From assembly GCA_040881785.1 (NCBI GenBank), contig JBBECO010000076.1, positions 1 through 34,977 of the forward strand: a stretch of DNA of 34,977 nt. The letters are read 5' to 3'. Of the stretch, positions 7,935-16,833 are shown piece after piece. Under the pieces are notes generated by a model, which ran no database searches, was not told the origin of the DNA, and saw nothing but the letters and a program-made list of their open reading frames with translations. Made by a program: the position numbers and the translations under genes. The DNA is from JACDCA01 sp040881785. Lineage in GTDB: Bacteria > Acidobacteriota > Vicinamibacteria > Vicinamibacterales > 2-12-FULL-66-21. The number at the start of each line of letters is the position of its first letter. The stretch's first letter is position 1.

Positions 7935-7950
7935 AGCAAGACGTGGGCCT
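7935..7950 (-). promoter_or_regulatory. Predicted sigma-54 promoter of PEGA gene
   Basis: The minus strand reads AGGCCCACGTCTTGCT: GG (7949-7948), ten bases, GC (7937-7936), with a perfect TTGCT half and a partial TGGCAC half. The transcript would start near 7924 with a 39-base leader. It lies about 90 bp from the centre of enhancer C. Confidence 0.5.
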
Positions 7951-8021
7951 CACGGGTGCGGTGTCCGCGAGCAGCGCGCTCTGCAATCACGGGGTGTGAA
8001 CGATCCCGGGCCCGCGGCGAT

Positions 8022-8059
8022 GCGGAGTTTTCCCTCTGGACCGGGGACAAATTTCCCAC
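8022..8059. promoter_or_regulatory. Paired-dyad enhancer C
   Basis: GCGGAGTTTTCC (8022-8033) and GGACAAATTTCC (8045-8056, flanked GGGGACAAATTTCCCAC) are 23 bp apart. It is in the gap between the end of the activase gene and the start of the PEGA gene, so it should serve the PEGA promoter at 7935. Confidence 0.55.
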
Positions 8060-8100
8060 GCGCCAGCGGCCGCCGCCAGCTCCGCTGTAGGGCGGGGCGA

Positions 8101-11100
8101 CTAGACGCCGACCCCGGTATGTGGCTGGAGGTCCCGCGCGTAGGCCACCACCTGCTGCTCGATGTCCCGGAGCGTGCGCCATGTACTGGCGGCCTCCTCG
8201 CGATAACGTTTCAGGAAGTAGTCGATCGTCTCCACGCGCAGCTTGATCGCCCCGGCCGCACGATTCTCGTCGAGGTCCTTGAACGCGAGGTAGGGGCGGC
8301 CGGCGGCCTCGATGATCTCCTCGACAACGGAGTAGATGGGCGCATCGAGACCGCACTTGAAGCTCGAGAACTCGAGCGCCACGAGGTTGGGGTGCCGCGC
8401 GACGAACTTCGCGGCCCAGATCTTCTGGTTGGTGTTCTCCGAGGTCGAGTGTTTCCACACGTCGGAAATATCGAGCGCGTGCTGAATGACGCCGGCGCGC
8501 ACTTCGTCTCCGAACAGCCGGTCGAGCAGGTCCTCGTCTCGAGGGAGGACCATCTGCGAGAACACGGGATAGCCCCGCTTCTGCAGATCCTCCAGGATCC
8601 CCTGGTTGATCCCCGGATCGTGATGATACGGGCGCCCCAGCAGGACGATGCCGAGCCGGTCTTCCTGCTCCAGCCGATCCAGCACGGCGCGTGCGTCCTG
8701 TCGCAGACCCTGCCAGAACGCCTCCAGGGCCGCAAACCCGGCATCGACGGCCTGCTGGTTCTCGGCGCGCGAGAGGCCGAGCAGAGGGCTCCAGGTCTCG
8801 AACATCTGCAGCGCGAACAGCGGGCGGTTTCCCAGATCGATGAGCGGGTCGAGATACGCGATCCCGGCCTCCGCGAATGCGTCGGACTCTTTCGTGAAGG
8901 CCGCGCGGACGGTCTGCGGCGTCGCCGCCACTGTCGGACAGGCGTTCCGCGCGCGTGTGCCGACGAGCGCAGAGTCCAGCACATCGAACATGGGAAAGAA
9001 GATGCAGTCCAGCTTCTGCCGGCGCTGCTTCACCGAGAGGAGGTTCTGCACGTGCGCGATCGCCACCTTCGAGGGATAACAGGGATCGATGCTCCCGCGG
9101 CTCGAGCCGGTCCGGTACAGCTCCGGGCTCGTGAAATCGGAATAGACGATTCGATCGGCCGCCACGCCGAGGCTCTCCAGATACGCGCTGAAGAGCGGCG
9201 CGTAGGTGTACATGTTGAGCACCCTGGGCACGCCGACGCGGAGCGATGCCCGCCGGCGGCGCAGCCGCGCCTGCGCGCGGCGCCAGACGCGGGACCCGCC
9301 GTCAGCGACGGGCGTGGGATGCCGCGGCCTCCACACGGTGCGCCCCGCGATATCCACGAAGTTCGGGTTTTCCGCGGCGACGCGGTCGAGGCCCGCCTTG
9401 ACGGCCCTGAGTGACGCGACATCCTCCGCGGCCCCTTTTTCGCAGGTTGCGACGATCACGCGCCGCCCGGGACCGTCGCCGGTCGACACGTCGATGAACG
9501 TACGCAGGCACTCGTTCGTGCAGAAGTGACACCGCGTCTCTTCTCCGCGCGTCGTCCGATAGACGATCTTCCGGACGGCGTCGAGACCGATGAACGTCGT
9601 GTCGTGGTTGGGCCTGGCGGCAATCGTGCGCATCGCCTCCAGGGCGGCACCGATGCCCCCGGCTTCGCCGGCCTGCCGGTGCACGACAATCTCGGGCTCG
9701 ACACCGGAACGGGCGTAACTCTCCCGGATGAAGTCCATCTGCGCCTTCACGGCGGCGAGATTCCGCTGGGTGCCTCCCTGCAGGATGAAGCGCGTCCCCA
9801 GCCGCGCGAGGTTCGGCACGCGCGCCACATAGAGAAAGACGTTCTTCGGCAGCACGGCGGCCAGGCCGGCGAGGAGCTCTTCGCGCGTCCAGCCCAGTCG
9901 CTGGAACGCCACGATGTCGGACTGGAGGAAAACGGCGCAGCCGTAGCTGAATTCCGGCATGGCGCGCGCGGTGAACGCCGCCTCGGCGTACCGTTCGACC
10001 GGGATGCCGAACGACTCGGCGGTGGCCTGCAGGAAATACCCGTTGCCCGCGGAGCACTGCGTGTTCAGCCGAAAGTCCTTGACGCGGCCGTCCTTGAGAA
10101 AAATCAGCTTGATGTCCTGTCCGCCGACGTCCACGATGACGTGAGGATCCCGGTACTCGCGCTTGGCGGACTCGGTGTGCGCAACCGTTTCGGCAATGGC
10201 GACATCGGCCCCGAGCACGGCGTGCAGGATGTCCTTGGCATAGCCCGTGGTGCCCACCCCCGCGATGTCGAGGCCGGCGCCGCCGGCCTCGACCTGGCCG
10301 CGCAGGCGGTCGATGATGTCGACGGCGTCCTCGATCGGGTTGCCGAGCGACAGCCGATAGGCGCTGGCCAGCACGGTCGCGTCCGCGGCGAGCAGCACGC
10401 CCTTGGTCGAGGTCGAACCCGCGTCGATCCCGAGAAAGGCGTGTACGCGCTCGCCCGGGGAGAAGCGGGGCGGCGCAAACGGCGGCGGCGTATGCCGCGC
10501 GATGAAGGCGTCGCACTCGGCTGCGGTTGCCACCAGACCGGGCAGGACACCGCGGCGGCGGCTCTGATCCCGCGCGCCGCCGATCAGGGCCGCGAGCGCC
10601 TCGGCGCCGGCATAGCGTCCGACCTCCTCGGGTTCCAGCCGGCCGAACTCGATCGCCCCGAGGGCGGCATAGTACTCGGCCAGCGGCGGTGCCGAGACCA
10701 GCTCGTGGGGCGTGGCCCCCGCGGGCAGCGCGATGCCGCGGTCCCGCCACATCTCACACAGACGCAGCCGCCATGCTTCGCGCAGGCCCGCGATGAAAGC
10801 ATTGGGACCGCCAAGCAGCAGCACGTTCGGCAGCAGCGTGTAGCCTCGCGTCAGCACCGACAGGTTCTGGAGCACGATGGCGTCAAAGAGCGAGGCCATC
10901 AGCTCGCGAGCGGGGATGCCCTGCTTGAGCAGCCCCGTGATGTCGGTTTCCGCAAAGACACCGCACTTGCCTGCAATGGCATGGAGACGAACGCCGTCGT
11001 ACGGCTGGTGCTGCACGTCGGCTGGGGGCACGCCCACCTTGGCGGCGATCTTGTCGATCACGGCGCCGGTCCCGCCGGCACATTTGTCGTTCATCGACGG

Positions 11101-11484
11101 CACCTTCCTGCGACGCCCGGTCCCGTCCTCCTTGAACAGGATGATCTTGGCGTCCTGTCCGCCGAGCTCGATGATCGTTTGGGCATCGGGATGGTGCTGT
11201 TCGGCGAACAGCGAGATCGCGTGGACCTCCTGGACGAAACGTGCGCCGATCGCGCCACCGAGCTCGCCCGCGGCTGCGCCGGTCGCGAAGACCCGGCACG
11301 TGCCCGGCGCGATGCCGACATCGTGCTCGAGCACGCGGAGCCAGTCGAGCAGCTTTTCGCCGATCAGCGACTCGTGGCGTTCGTACCGCCGCCAGACGAA
11401 CGACGGCTGGCAGCCATCGACGAGCACCGCCTTGAGCGCGGTGGAACCGAAGTCGATGCCGAGCCGCCAGCGTGCCGCCATCAT
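8101..11484 (-). CDS. Double-ASKHA acyl-CoA dehydratase activase (BadF/BcrA family)
   Basis: A 1127-residue cytoplasmic protein related to the ATP-driven activators of 2-hydroxyacyl-CoA dehydratases and benzoyl-CoA reductases. Two ASKHA ATPase domains are in tandem: the first (about residues 7-290) has GIDFGST, ELGGQDAKI and the cluster cysteines C135 (NDKCAGGTG) and C174 (GKCGVF); the second (about 350-620) has GIDAGSTSTKG, VGGQDIK, C477 and C516. Residues 650-1127 form a DUF2229-like region opening with CHFCTNEC (C652, C655, C659). These proteins use ATP and [4Fe-4S] clusters to make very low-potential electrons. It overlaps the preceding gene in ATGA. The electron acceptor and substrate are not shown by the sequence. 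Confidence 0.88.
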   Translation of the reverse strand: MMAARWRLGIDFGSTALKAVLVDGCQPSFVWRRYERHESLIGEKLLDWLRVLEHDVGIAPGTCRVFATGAAAGELGGAIGARFVQEVHAISLFAEQHHPDAQTIIELGGQDAKIILFKEDGTGRRRKVPSMNDKCAGGTGAVIDKIAAKVGVPPADVQHQPYDGVRLHAIAGKCGVFAETDITGLLKQGIPARELMASLFDAIVLQNLSVLTRGYTLLPNVLLLGGPNAFIAGLREAWRLRLCEMWRDRGIALPAGATPHELVSAPPLAEYYAALGAIEFGRLEPEEVGRYAGAEALAALIGGARDQSRRRGVLPGLVATAAECDAFIARHTPPPFAPPRFSPGERVHAFLGIDAGSTSTKGVLLAADATVLASAYRLSLGNPIEDAVDIIDRLRGQVEAGGAGLDIAGVGTTGYAKDILHAVLGADVAIAETVAHTESAKREYRDPHVIVDVGGQDIKLIFLKDGRVKDFRLNTQCSAGNGYFLQATAESFGIPVERYAEAAFTARAMPEFSYGCAVFLQSDIVAFQRLGWTREELLAGLAAVLPKNVFLYVARVPNLARLGTRFILQGGTQRNLAAVKAQMDFIRESYARSGVEPEIVVHRQAGEAGGIGAALEAMRTIAARPNHDTTFIGLDAVRKIVYRTTRGEETRCHFCTNECLRTFIDVSTGDGPGRRVIVATCEKGAAEDVASLRAVKAGLDRVAAENPNFVDIAGRTVWRPRHPTPVADGGSRVWRRAQARLRRRRASLRVGVPRVLNMYTYAPLFSAYLESLGVAADRIVYSDFTSPELYRTGSSRGSIDPCYPSKVAIAHVQNLLSVKQRRQKLDCIFFPMFDVLDSALVGTRARNACPTVAATPQTVRAAFTKESDAFAEAGIAYLDPLIDLGNRPLFALQMFETWSPLLGLSRAENQQAVDAGFAALEAFWQGLRQDARAVLDRLEQEDRLGIVLLGRPYHHDPGINQGILEDLQKRGYPVFSQMVLPRDEDLLDRLFGDEVRAGVIQHALDISDVWKHSTSENTNQKIWAAKFVARHPNLVALEFSSFKCGLDAPIYSVVEEIIEAAGRPYLAFKDLDENRAAGAIKLRVETIDYFLKRYREEAASTWRTLRDIEQQVVAYARDLQPHTGVGV

Positions 11485-13172
11485 CGGCTCCCGGCCATGA
11501 GGCGGCCGACGTGCAGCACGAAATTGGCGGCCGTACCGGTGACACCCTTCTGCCGCGGCACCTGGTAGAACGGGCGCCGCAGCTCGGCGTGTCCGGCGAC
11601 ATAGGCCCGGATGTCCTCGAGCGTGCGGCCGGATCGCGCGACCGCATCCTCGAACTCACGCCGGGCCACCGCCTTGGCTTCGCCGAGCGCCATCTGGACG
11701 CGGCTGTGTGCGTTGAGCGCGCCGTCGCCCGAGGTCTCGATCGACAGGAAGATGAGGTCTTTGAGGCGCGAGGCCACTGCCGACTGCGCGCCGTCGGACT
11801 GGGTCGACGGCAGGCATCCGAACGGTTTGAGGCTGAGTACCATGTGGCAACGGCGATGGGTCGTGTAATAGATCGTCTTGCCGATTTCCAGGTGTCCTTC
11901 GCCGCCGCGCATCAGGGAGTGATAGAACGGATGCGCCAGCCGCGCCAGTTCGGCCTGCGGCACCAGATGATCCGCGAGCCCGCCGAGCGCCTCCGCCGCG
12001 TGGCGGTACTCGCGGTTCCAGAACCACTCGGCCGCCCGAAAGAGCAGCTGCTGGCGGGCGTACTTCAGCTCCTGCGTGAGCGCGGGCACCGACACGATCG
12101 GGCCCAGCCGTCCGACGCGGCGGGCGACCCGTGCCCGCGCGCCGGCCTGATACAGCAGGTACATTACCCAGGCGCCGACCGGATCCACCCGAACTTCCGC
12201 TCCCTCGCGCTCGAGAAAACGGAACATGTCGAAATTGCCGGCACTATCCGTGGTGGCCGCCCAGAACTCGCCGGTCACCTTCACGACAGGTTTGACGCGC
12301 AGGCGGTCGACGTCCAGCTCGTCGAGCCGCGCGCGCGCCGCCGACAGAGCGTTCTGATAGTCGGGCCCCCGCAGGTGGTGGCGCACCATCAGCAGGCCGC
12401 GCAGCGTGTTCTTCAGCCGCGGGTGTGCCTCGAGGCGTCGCCGCAGCCATGCCGGGCCGTGCTCGTGGAGGTCGACGGGTTTGCGGAGCCGGAGACGTTC
12501 ATGGAGGAGCGACACGACATCCTCGAACGTCCGCGTGGTGGCGTCATCGTCGAGCGCGTAGGGCCGAATGCGGTGGACGGCATCCTCCAGCACGTCTGCG
12601 CAGTTGAACGCGTTCAGCGCCGTCATCCCGAAATGCAGGGAGAAGGTCAGGCCCGGCTCGCCGGACGACGCTTTCACCCCCGCGTTCTGCTGAAACGTGA
12701 GCACGCGGAAGCCGTCGTATCCGGCGTTCTTCAGCGAAGATCGATACTCGGTTTCGTACATGCCGAAGCGACACGGGCCGCAGCTGCCCGACGTGAAGAA
12801 GACGTAACGCGAGATGATCTGTTCGCGCGAGAGACCGGCCGCCTCGAGCTGGTGCAGATATTTGATGAGATTGCCGATTGTGAAGTACGCGGGATTGCAC
12901 TGCCCGACGTTGCCGTACTGGCGCCCGAGCTGAAACGCGTCGAGGTCCGGCGACGGCAGGTGTGCCGAGCGATAGCCACAGGTCTGGAACACCGCGGTGA
13001 TCAGTCGGTCGTGGGTCGAGGTGAGGCCGCCGAGGAGGATCGTCACGTGCTCCCGCTCCGACGCGAGGAACGGCGGTTCTACCGGGCGACGGTAGTGCCG
13101 CGGCGGGTGCGCCAGGCCCGCCCGCGAACGAAGTCGGGCACGCTCGGCGGCGATCAAGGGCAGATGTTCCAT
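11481..13172 (-). CDS. 2-hydroxyacyl-CoA dehydratase-like (HgdB/DUF2229-type) protein
   Basis: A 563-residue cytoplasmic protein of the superfamily that includes HgdB-type dehydratase subunits and double-cubane-cluster reductases. Candidate cluster cysteines are C92 (VGQCNPAYF), C131 and C134 (SGSCGPCRFGMYE), C442 (RRCHMVL) and C453 in the typical KPFGCLPST motif. In many anaerobes this part is fused to the activase; here it is a separate gene directly upstream, coupled by an ATGA overlap, so the two products probably form one complex. No CoA-metabolism genes accompany it in the operon, so a CoA-ester substrate is not assured; another small substrate reduced at an Fe-S cluster is possible. 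Confidence 0.82.
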   Translation of the reverse strand: MEHLPLIAAERARLRSRAGLAHPPRHYRRPVEPPFLASEREHVTILLGGLTSTHDRLITAVFQTCGYRSAHLPSPDLDAFQLGRQYGNVGQCNPAYFTIGNLIKYLHQLEAAGLSREQIISRYVFFTSGSCGPCRFGMYETEYRSSLKNAGYDGFRVLTFQQNAGVKASSGEPGLTFSLHFGMTALNAFNCADVLEDAVHRIRPYALDDDATTRTFEDVVSLLHERLRLRKPVDLHEHGPAWLRRRLEAHPRLKNTLRGLLMVRHHLRGPDYQNALSAARARLDELDVDRLRVKPVVKVTGEFWAATTDSAGNFDMFRFLEREGAEVRVDPVGAWVMYLLYQAGARARVARRVGRLGPIVSVPALTQELKYARQQLLFRAAEWFWNREYRHAAEALGGLADHLVPQAELARLAHPFYHSLMRGGEGHLEIGKTIYYTTHRRCHMVLSLKPFGCLPSTQSDGAQSAVASRLKDLIFLSIETSGDGALNAHSRVQMALGEAKAVARREFEDAVARSGRTLEDIRAYVAGHAELRRPFYQVPRQKGVTGTAANFVLHVGRLMAGSR

Positions 13173-13207
13173 GAGCCTTCCCCAGCGGGTTGACCGCGTC
13201 CTCGCGC

Positions 13208-14341
13208 CTACGACCGGGCAGCCGGCCGCTGCTCGAGACCAGTTCCCGCCGGTGGTCCCTGCCTGCCATGGCTGTGCAGGAACCAGCGATTGAGCAGAAC
13301 GTGCCGGGTGAAGAACGCGGAACCGAGGAGCAGGCGTCCAACCAGCGCCGACGCGGCACGGTGGCGCCCGGCGTCCACGGGCGGATGCCGCCGCCGGAGC
13401 GCATCCGCATAGGGCTGGAGGTCGTCGATGCCACAGCGCCCGTCGGCCGCGATGAGGACGTCTGCCGCCAGCCGGCCCGATTCGATCGCCGGCCGGATGC
13501 CCTCGCCGCTCTTCGGGTACGCGAGCCCCGCCGCGTCTCCGGCGAGCAGCACGCCGTCCCCCACGAAGGGCCGCGCGCCGGCCCCCGATGCCAGGTACGC
13601 GTGGCCGCGCCAGTGTGCGTCCGGAGGATGACGGACCTTGAGCGCACGCCCGCAGAACTCGGTGAACTCACTGAGCCGGCGATTGAAGTGGCGGCTGTCG
13701 CGATGACCGAGCCCCACGTTCACGTAGTCCCCCTTCCGCACGCACCAACCGTAACCGCGGAGATCGGGGCTGAACAGCAGCCGTGGCGTGTCCGCCGGCA
13801 CCCGTTCGTTTCCGCGCGGCAGTCGGAATTCCACTTCCCTCGCGACGATGGGGTGCGTCGTCTCCGGACCCCCGCGGAGTTGACGGGCCACCGGGCAGAA
13901 GTGTCCGCCGGCGCCGACGATCACGCGGGCTTCGATCGCGTCGTTCACGATCCACATCCCGGCGCGCCGACGGAGCGAGACCACGGGCGTCTCCTCGAGC
14001 ACGCGGACTCCGGCACGCCGCAACAGGAAGTTGTCGAATTCACACCGGCGGATGGCGTAACTGACCGTGGCGGAATATCGGGTTTCGACCAGGCTGCCGC
14101 CGATGACGCCGGTCTGGAAGCCCGTGATCTCCTGCAGCGTGGCGCCGGTCGCGCGGTACTCCGCCGGAGCGAGTTCGAGCAGCGAAAACACGTCCGGCGT
14201 CAGCCACCCGGCGCAGACCTTGTCTCGGGGGAACCGCGCGCGGTCGGCGACGATCACGGTCCAGCCCGCGTTCCGGAGGATCCGGGCGCACGTCGATCCG
14301 GCGGGGCCGCCGCCGACCACCAGCGCATCGCAGCGGATCAC
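13208..14341 (-). CDS. FAD-dependent oxidoreductase, geranylgeranyl-reductase family
   Basis: A 377-residue flavoprotein. The N-terminal Rossmann motif is LVVGGGPAGS (G10, G12, G15) and the second FAD motif is LLAGDAAGLAYPKSGEGI, which places it with geranylgeranyl reductase-like enzymes that saturate or oxidise lipid-like substrates. The start is GTG at 14341: it overlaps the stop of the methyltransferase gene (GTGA) and is followed at once by the first strand of the Rossmann fold, while the longer ATG at 14437 adds residues unlike the family. Next to a membrane-lipid methyltransferase, lipid modification is the likely role, but the substrate is unknown. Confidence 0.85.
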   Translation of the reverse strand: MIRCDALVVGGGPAGSTCARILRNAGWTVIVADRARFPRDKVCAGWLTPDVFSLLELAPAEYRATGATLQEITGFQTGVIGGSLVETRYSATVSYAIRRCEFDNFLLRRAGVRVLEETPVVSLRRRAGMWIVNDAIEARVIVGAGGHFCPVARQLRGGPETTHPIVAREVEFRLPRGNERVPADTPRLLFSPDLRGYGWCVRKGDYVNVGLGHRDSRHFNRRLSEFTEFCGRALKVRHPPDAHWRGHAYLASGAGARPFVGDGVLLAGDAAGLAYPKSGEGIRPAIESGRLAADVLIAADGRCGIDDLQPYADALRRRHPPVDAGRHRAASALVGRLLLGSAFFTRHVLLNRWFLHSHGRQGPPAGTGLEQRPAARS

Positions 14342-15618
14342 ACCGGCCTCTCGTCCCGTCCGTACAGGATCGCGCGTGTCAGGAACGGTGGCCGCGATGC
14401 CCGCGGCGAGAACACGACCTGGAACAGCTGCAGCCACCCCAGCGCGAAGGCCGCTTCCGACCCCGCGAGGTACAGCTCCCAGGTGCGGCGGAACTCCTCA
14501 CCGTACGCCTCGCGCACCGGCTCACGGGCCACGGCGAACCGGCTGCTCCAGTGCGCGAGCGTGCGCGCATAGTGGAGCCGGAGGTTTTCCACATCCACGA
14601 CGGACATCCCGGCCGGCGCCAGCACGTCGGCCGTCACCTCGGCGAGCGTCGGCGTATAAGCGCCGGGGAAGATGCGGCGCCGAATCCACGGGTTGAGCCG
14701 GCGGGGCGCGTCGCGGCCGATGAAATGGAGGAGGCCCCGGCCGCCGCTGCGCCTGACCGTACGGCGGACCACGTGCGCCAGATCGTGGAACGAGGCACGT
14801 CCCACGTGTTCGAGCATGCCGACCGAGACGAACGCGTCGTACTCACCGGTCACATTCCTGTAGTCGTCCTCGATGAACTCCACCTGTCCGTCGAGCCCCT
14901 CGGTGCGGGCCCGCGTCCGGGCCCAGTCGAGCTGTTCGCGCGAGAGATTGAACGCCTTCACCCGGACGCCATACTGTCGCCCCATGTACCGGGCCAGCGC
15001 GCCCCATCCGCAGCCTGCTTCGACCACCGTCTCACCGGCGCGGAGCTGCAGCTTGCGGCAGACGAGATCGAGCTTGGCGCGTTGGGCGGCCTCCAGCGAC
15101 ATCTCCGCATCCGCGTAGTACGCGCACGTATAGACCATCTCGCGATCCAGCCAGCGCGCGTAGAAGTCGTTGCCAAGGTCGTAGTGGTGGTGCACGTTGC
15201 GGCGCGCCGCGGTGAGGCTGTTGGCCGGCGACAGGACGGCCGCGAGACGCTCGCGCCAGGCCGCGCGAGGGGCCATGCGGCGCGACAGCGCCGCGAGCAC
15301 GTCGGGGAGAAAGCCCCGCACTTCGAGCCGGCCCGCCGCGTACGCCTCTCCGAAGTAGAGCTCGGGATTCATCGCCAGCCCGATCAGGACACGGCGGTCG
15401 TGCACGATCAGGTCGCCGGCCGCGCGTTGCGGCGCCCCGTCGGCAAAGCGGCCGTCCCAGAGCTCGAGTCGCACAGGTGCGTCGGCGATCCGCTGCTGCA
15501 CCTGACGGCCCAGCCAGCGGTCGAATGGCATCAGACGGCCGCCGGCGCGTGCGCGAGGTTGCCGGACGATGAGACCGGCCGCCGACGTCAGGTTGGTGGC
15601 GCGTGCTGCGTCCGTCAT
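14338..15618 (-). CDS. Cyclopropane-fatty-acyl-phospholipid synthase-like methyltransferase
   Basis: A 426-residue SAM-dependent methyltransferase of the CFA synthase family, which modifies double bonds of membrane phospholipid acyl chains. The SAM motif is VVEAGCGWGALA (residues 198-209); the upstream HHHYDLGNDFYARWLD (143-158) and the downstream MLEHVG are also family hallmarks. The start at 15618 is chosen because GAGGTG lies at the right distance; the ATG at 15624 abuts that site but overlaps the antiporter stop in TGATG. An apparent 130-residue extension further upstream is antisense to the antiporter and not real. It is translationally linked to both neighbours. Confidence 0.9.
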   Translation of the reverse strand: MTDAARATNLTSAAGLIVRQPRARAGGRLMPFDRWLGRQVQQRIADAPVRLELWDGRFADGAPQRAAGDLIVHDRRVLIGLAMNPELYFGEAYAAGRLEVRGFLPDVLAALSRRMAPRAAWRERLAAVLSPANSLTAARRNVHHHYDLGNDFYARWLDREMVYTCAYYADAEMSLEAAQRAKLDLVCRKLQLRAGETVVEAGCGWGALARYMGRQYGVRVKAFNLSREQLDWARTRARTEGLDGQVEFIEDDYRNVTGEYDAFVSVGMLEHVGRASFHDLAHVVRRTVRRSGGRGLLHFIGRDAPRRLNPWIRRRIFPGAYTPTLAEVTADVLAPAGMSVVDVENLRLHYARTLAHWSSRFAVAREPVREAYGEEFRRTWELYLAGSEAAFALGWLQLFQVVFSPRASRPPFLTRAILYGRDERPV

Positions 15619-15623
15619 GATCA

Positions 15624-16820
15624 TCACCTCACGCTGAACCTGCCGGTTCGAAGGAGTGCCGCGGCCCCCAGCGCCAGCGCCGCACCGCCGACGCTCAGCA
15701 GGGCGCCCATCTTCAGCGCCGACAGCACCGGCCCCGGACCGACGGCCGCCGTGGCGAAGAACAGGGTCGCGGTAAATCCGATCGTCGAGACGAAACCGAG
15801 GACGACGAGCTCCCGCCAGCCGATGCGCTGCGGGAGGTGCAGACCGAAGGCCGCCGCGAGCGCCACGCCCAGTATCAGGCCGAGAGGCTTGGCCACGACC
15901 AGCGCGATTGGCAGGCTCCACACGCCCGGCTCGAGCGCCTTCAACGGCACGCCGGCGTTGACCAGCCCGAACAGCAACAGCGCCACCTGTGCGGGATGCC
16001 TGGTCCACACCTCGAATCGGCTGAGCGCGTCGCGCGCGCCCGGCGCGGCGTCGACGAAGAAGCCGGGATCACGCCTGGCGTGCGGCAGGAACGGCACGAT
16101 CGGGACCAGGGCGAGCGCCGGCTCAAAGCCGCCAAAGTACAGCCCGCACCAGGAGAGCCCGCCCGCAACCAGCACGTACGGCCAGAAGCGCCTGACGCGG
16201 TTCCGCCGGAGCAGCAGTGCCGTCCCGAGCGCCGCCGCCATCAGCAGCAGGAGCACATCCCACCGGAGGGGGCCACCGGCGCCCGCCACCGCCAGCGCCG
16301 CGACACCCAGGGCATTCGCCGAGATGCTGAGCAGCACGAACAGCGGGATCACCGGATGCTTGCCGAAGATGACGAGGGCAATGAAGTATCCGAACGCGAC
16401 GTCGCTCACGAGGACGGCCGGCCAGCCTTCGACGAGGCGAGGCTCACCGAAGTACGGCGTGATGGCGGCGAACACGAGCGCAGGCACGAGCGCGATCCCC
16501 AGGGAGGCGACGAGCGGCAGCAGCGCGCGGCGGCGGGGATGCAGTGCCCCGCCTGGCGCCGTGGCCTCGGCGACCTCCTTCATGATCAGCCCGAAGAAAA
16601 GCACCATCGCGACGTCGTTGACGAGGAATTCGAGGCGGAACGCCGTGTCGAAGTAGCTCTCCGGCAGCGTGTTGGCCCAGACCAGGGCGATGACCGCGCC
16701 GAGCGGCAGCAGCAGGAGGTATTCGGCGGCGAAGTGCCACAGCCGCGGGAACCGCGCGCCTCTGGCCTCTGTCACGTCAGGCAACGCGACCGGCGATCGA
16801 ACGGATTTGACGGTGGCCAT
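15624..16820 (-). CDS. NhaA-like transporter lacking the catalytic Asp pair
   Basis: A 398-residue membrane protein clearly of the NhaA Na+/H+ antiporter fold: FAAEYLLLLPLGAVIALVWAN, VND..MVLFF near residues 68-76, VSDVAFGYFIALV (D140, matching E. coli D133), and VAKPLGL, matching the conserved lysine K300. Where NhaA has the ion-binding pair D163-D164 in IDDLG, this protein reads ANALG (N169, A170). Both aspartates are missing, so ordinary Na+/2H+ exchange is doubtful; it may carry another solute or act differently. The start at 16820 gives the normal N-terminus. It is the second gene of the operon. Confidence 0.83.
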   Translation of the reverse strand: MATVKSVRSPVALPDVTEARGARFPRLWHFAAEYLLLLPLGAVIALVWANTLPESYFDTAFRLEFLVNDVAMVLFFGLIMKEVAEATAPGGALHPRRRALLPLVASLGIALVPALVFAAITPYFGEPRLVEGWPAVLVSDVAFGYFIALVIFGKHPVIPLFVLLSISANALGVAALAVAGAGGPLRWDVLLLLMAAALGTALLLRRNRVRRFWPYVLVAGGLSWCGLYFGGFEPALALVPIVPFLPHARRDPGFFVDAAPGARDALSRFEVWTRHPAQVALLLFGLVNAGVPLKALEPGVWSLPIALVVAKPLGLILGVALAAAFGLHLPQRIGWRELVVLGFVSTIGFTATLFFATAAVGPGPVLSALKMGALLSVGGAALALGAAALLRTGRFSVR

Positions 16821-16833
16821 GGCGTCCTCTGCC

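Noticed and set aside
9526..11568. Long plus-strand open frame opposite the activase
   Set aside because: High GC leaves antisense frames open. The opposite strand carries clear ASKHA and cluster motifs; this frame has only low-complexity Arg, Ala and Gly-rich sequence.
15619..16008. N-terminal extension of the CFA-like methyltransferase
   Set aside because: It overlaps the NhaA-like gene in another frame, lacks family similarity, and the ribosome site at 15625-15630 fits the later start.
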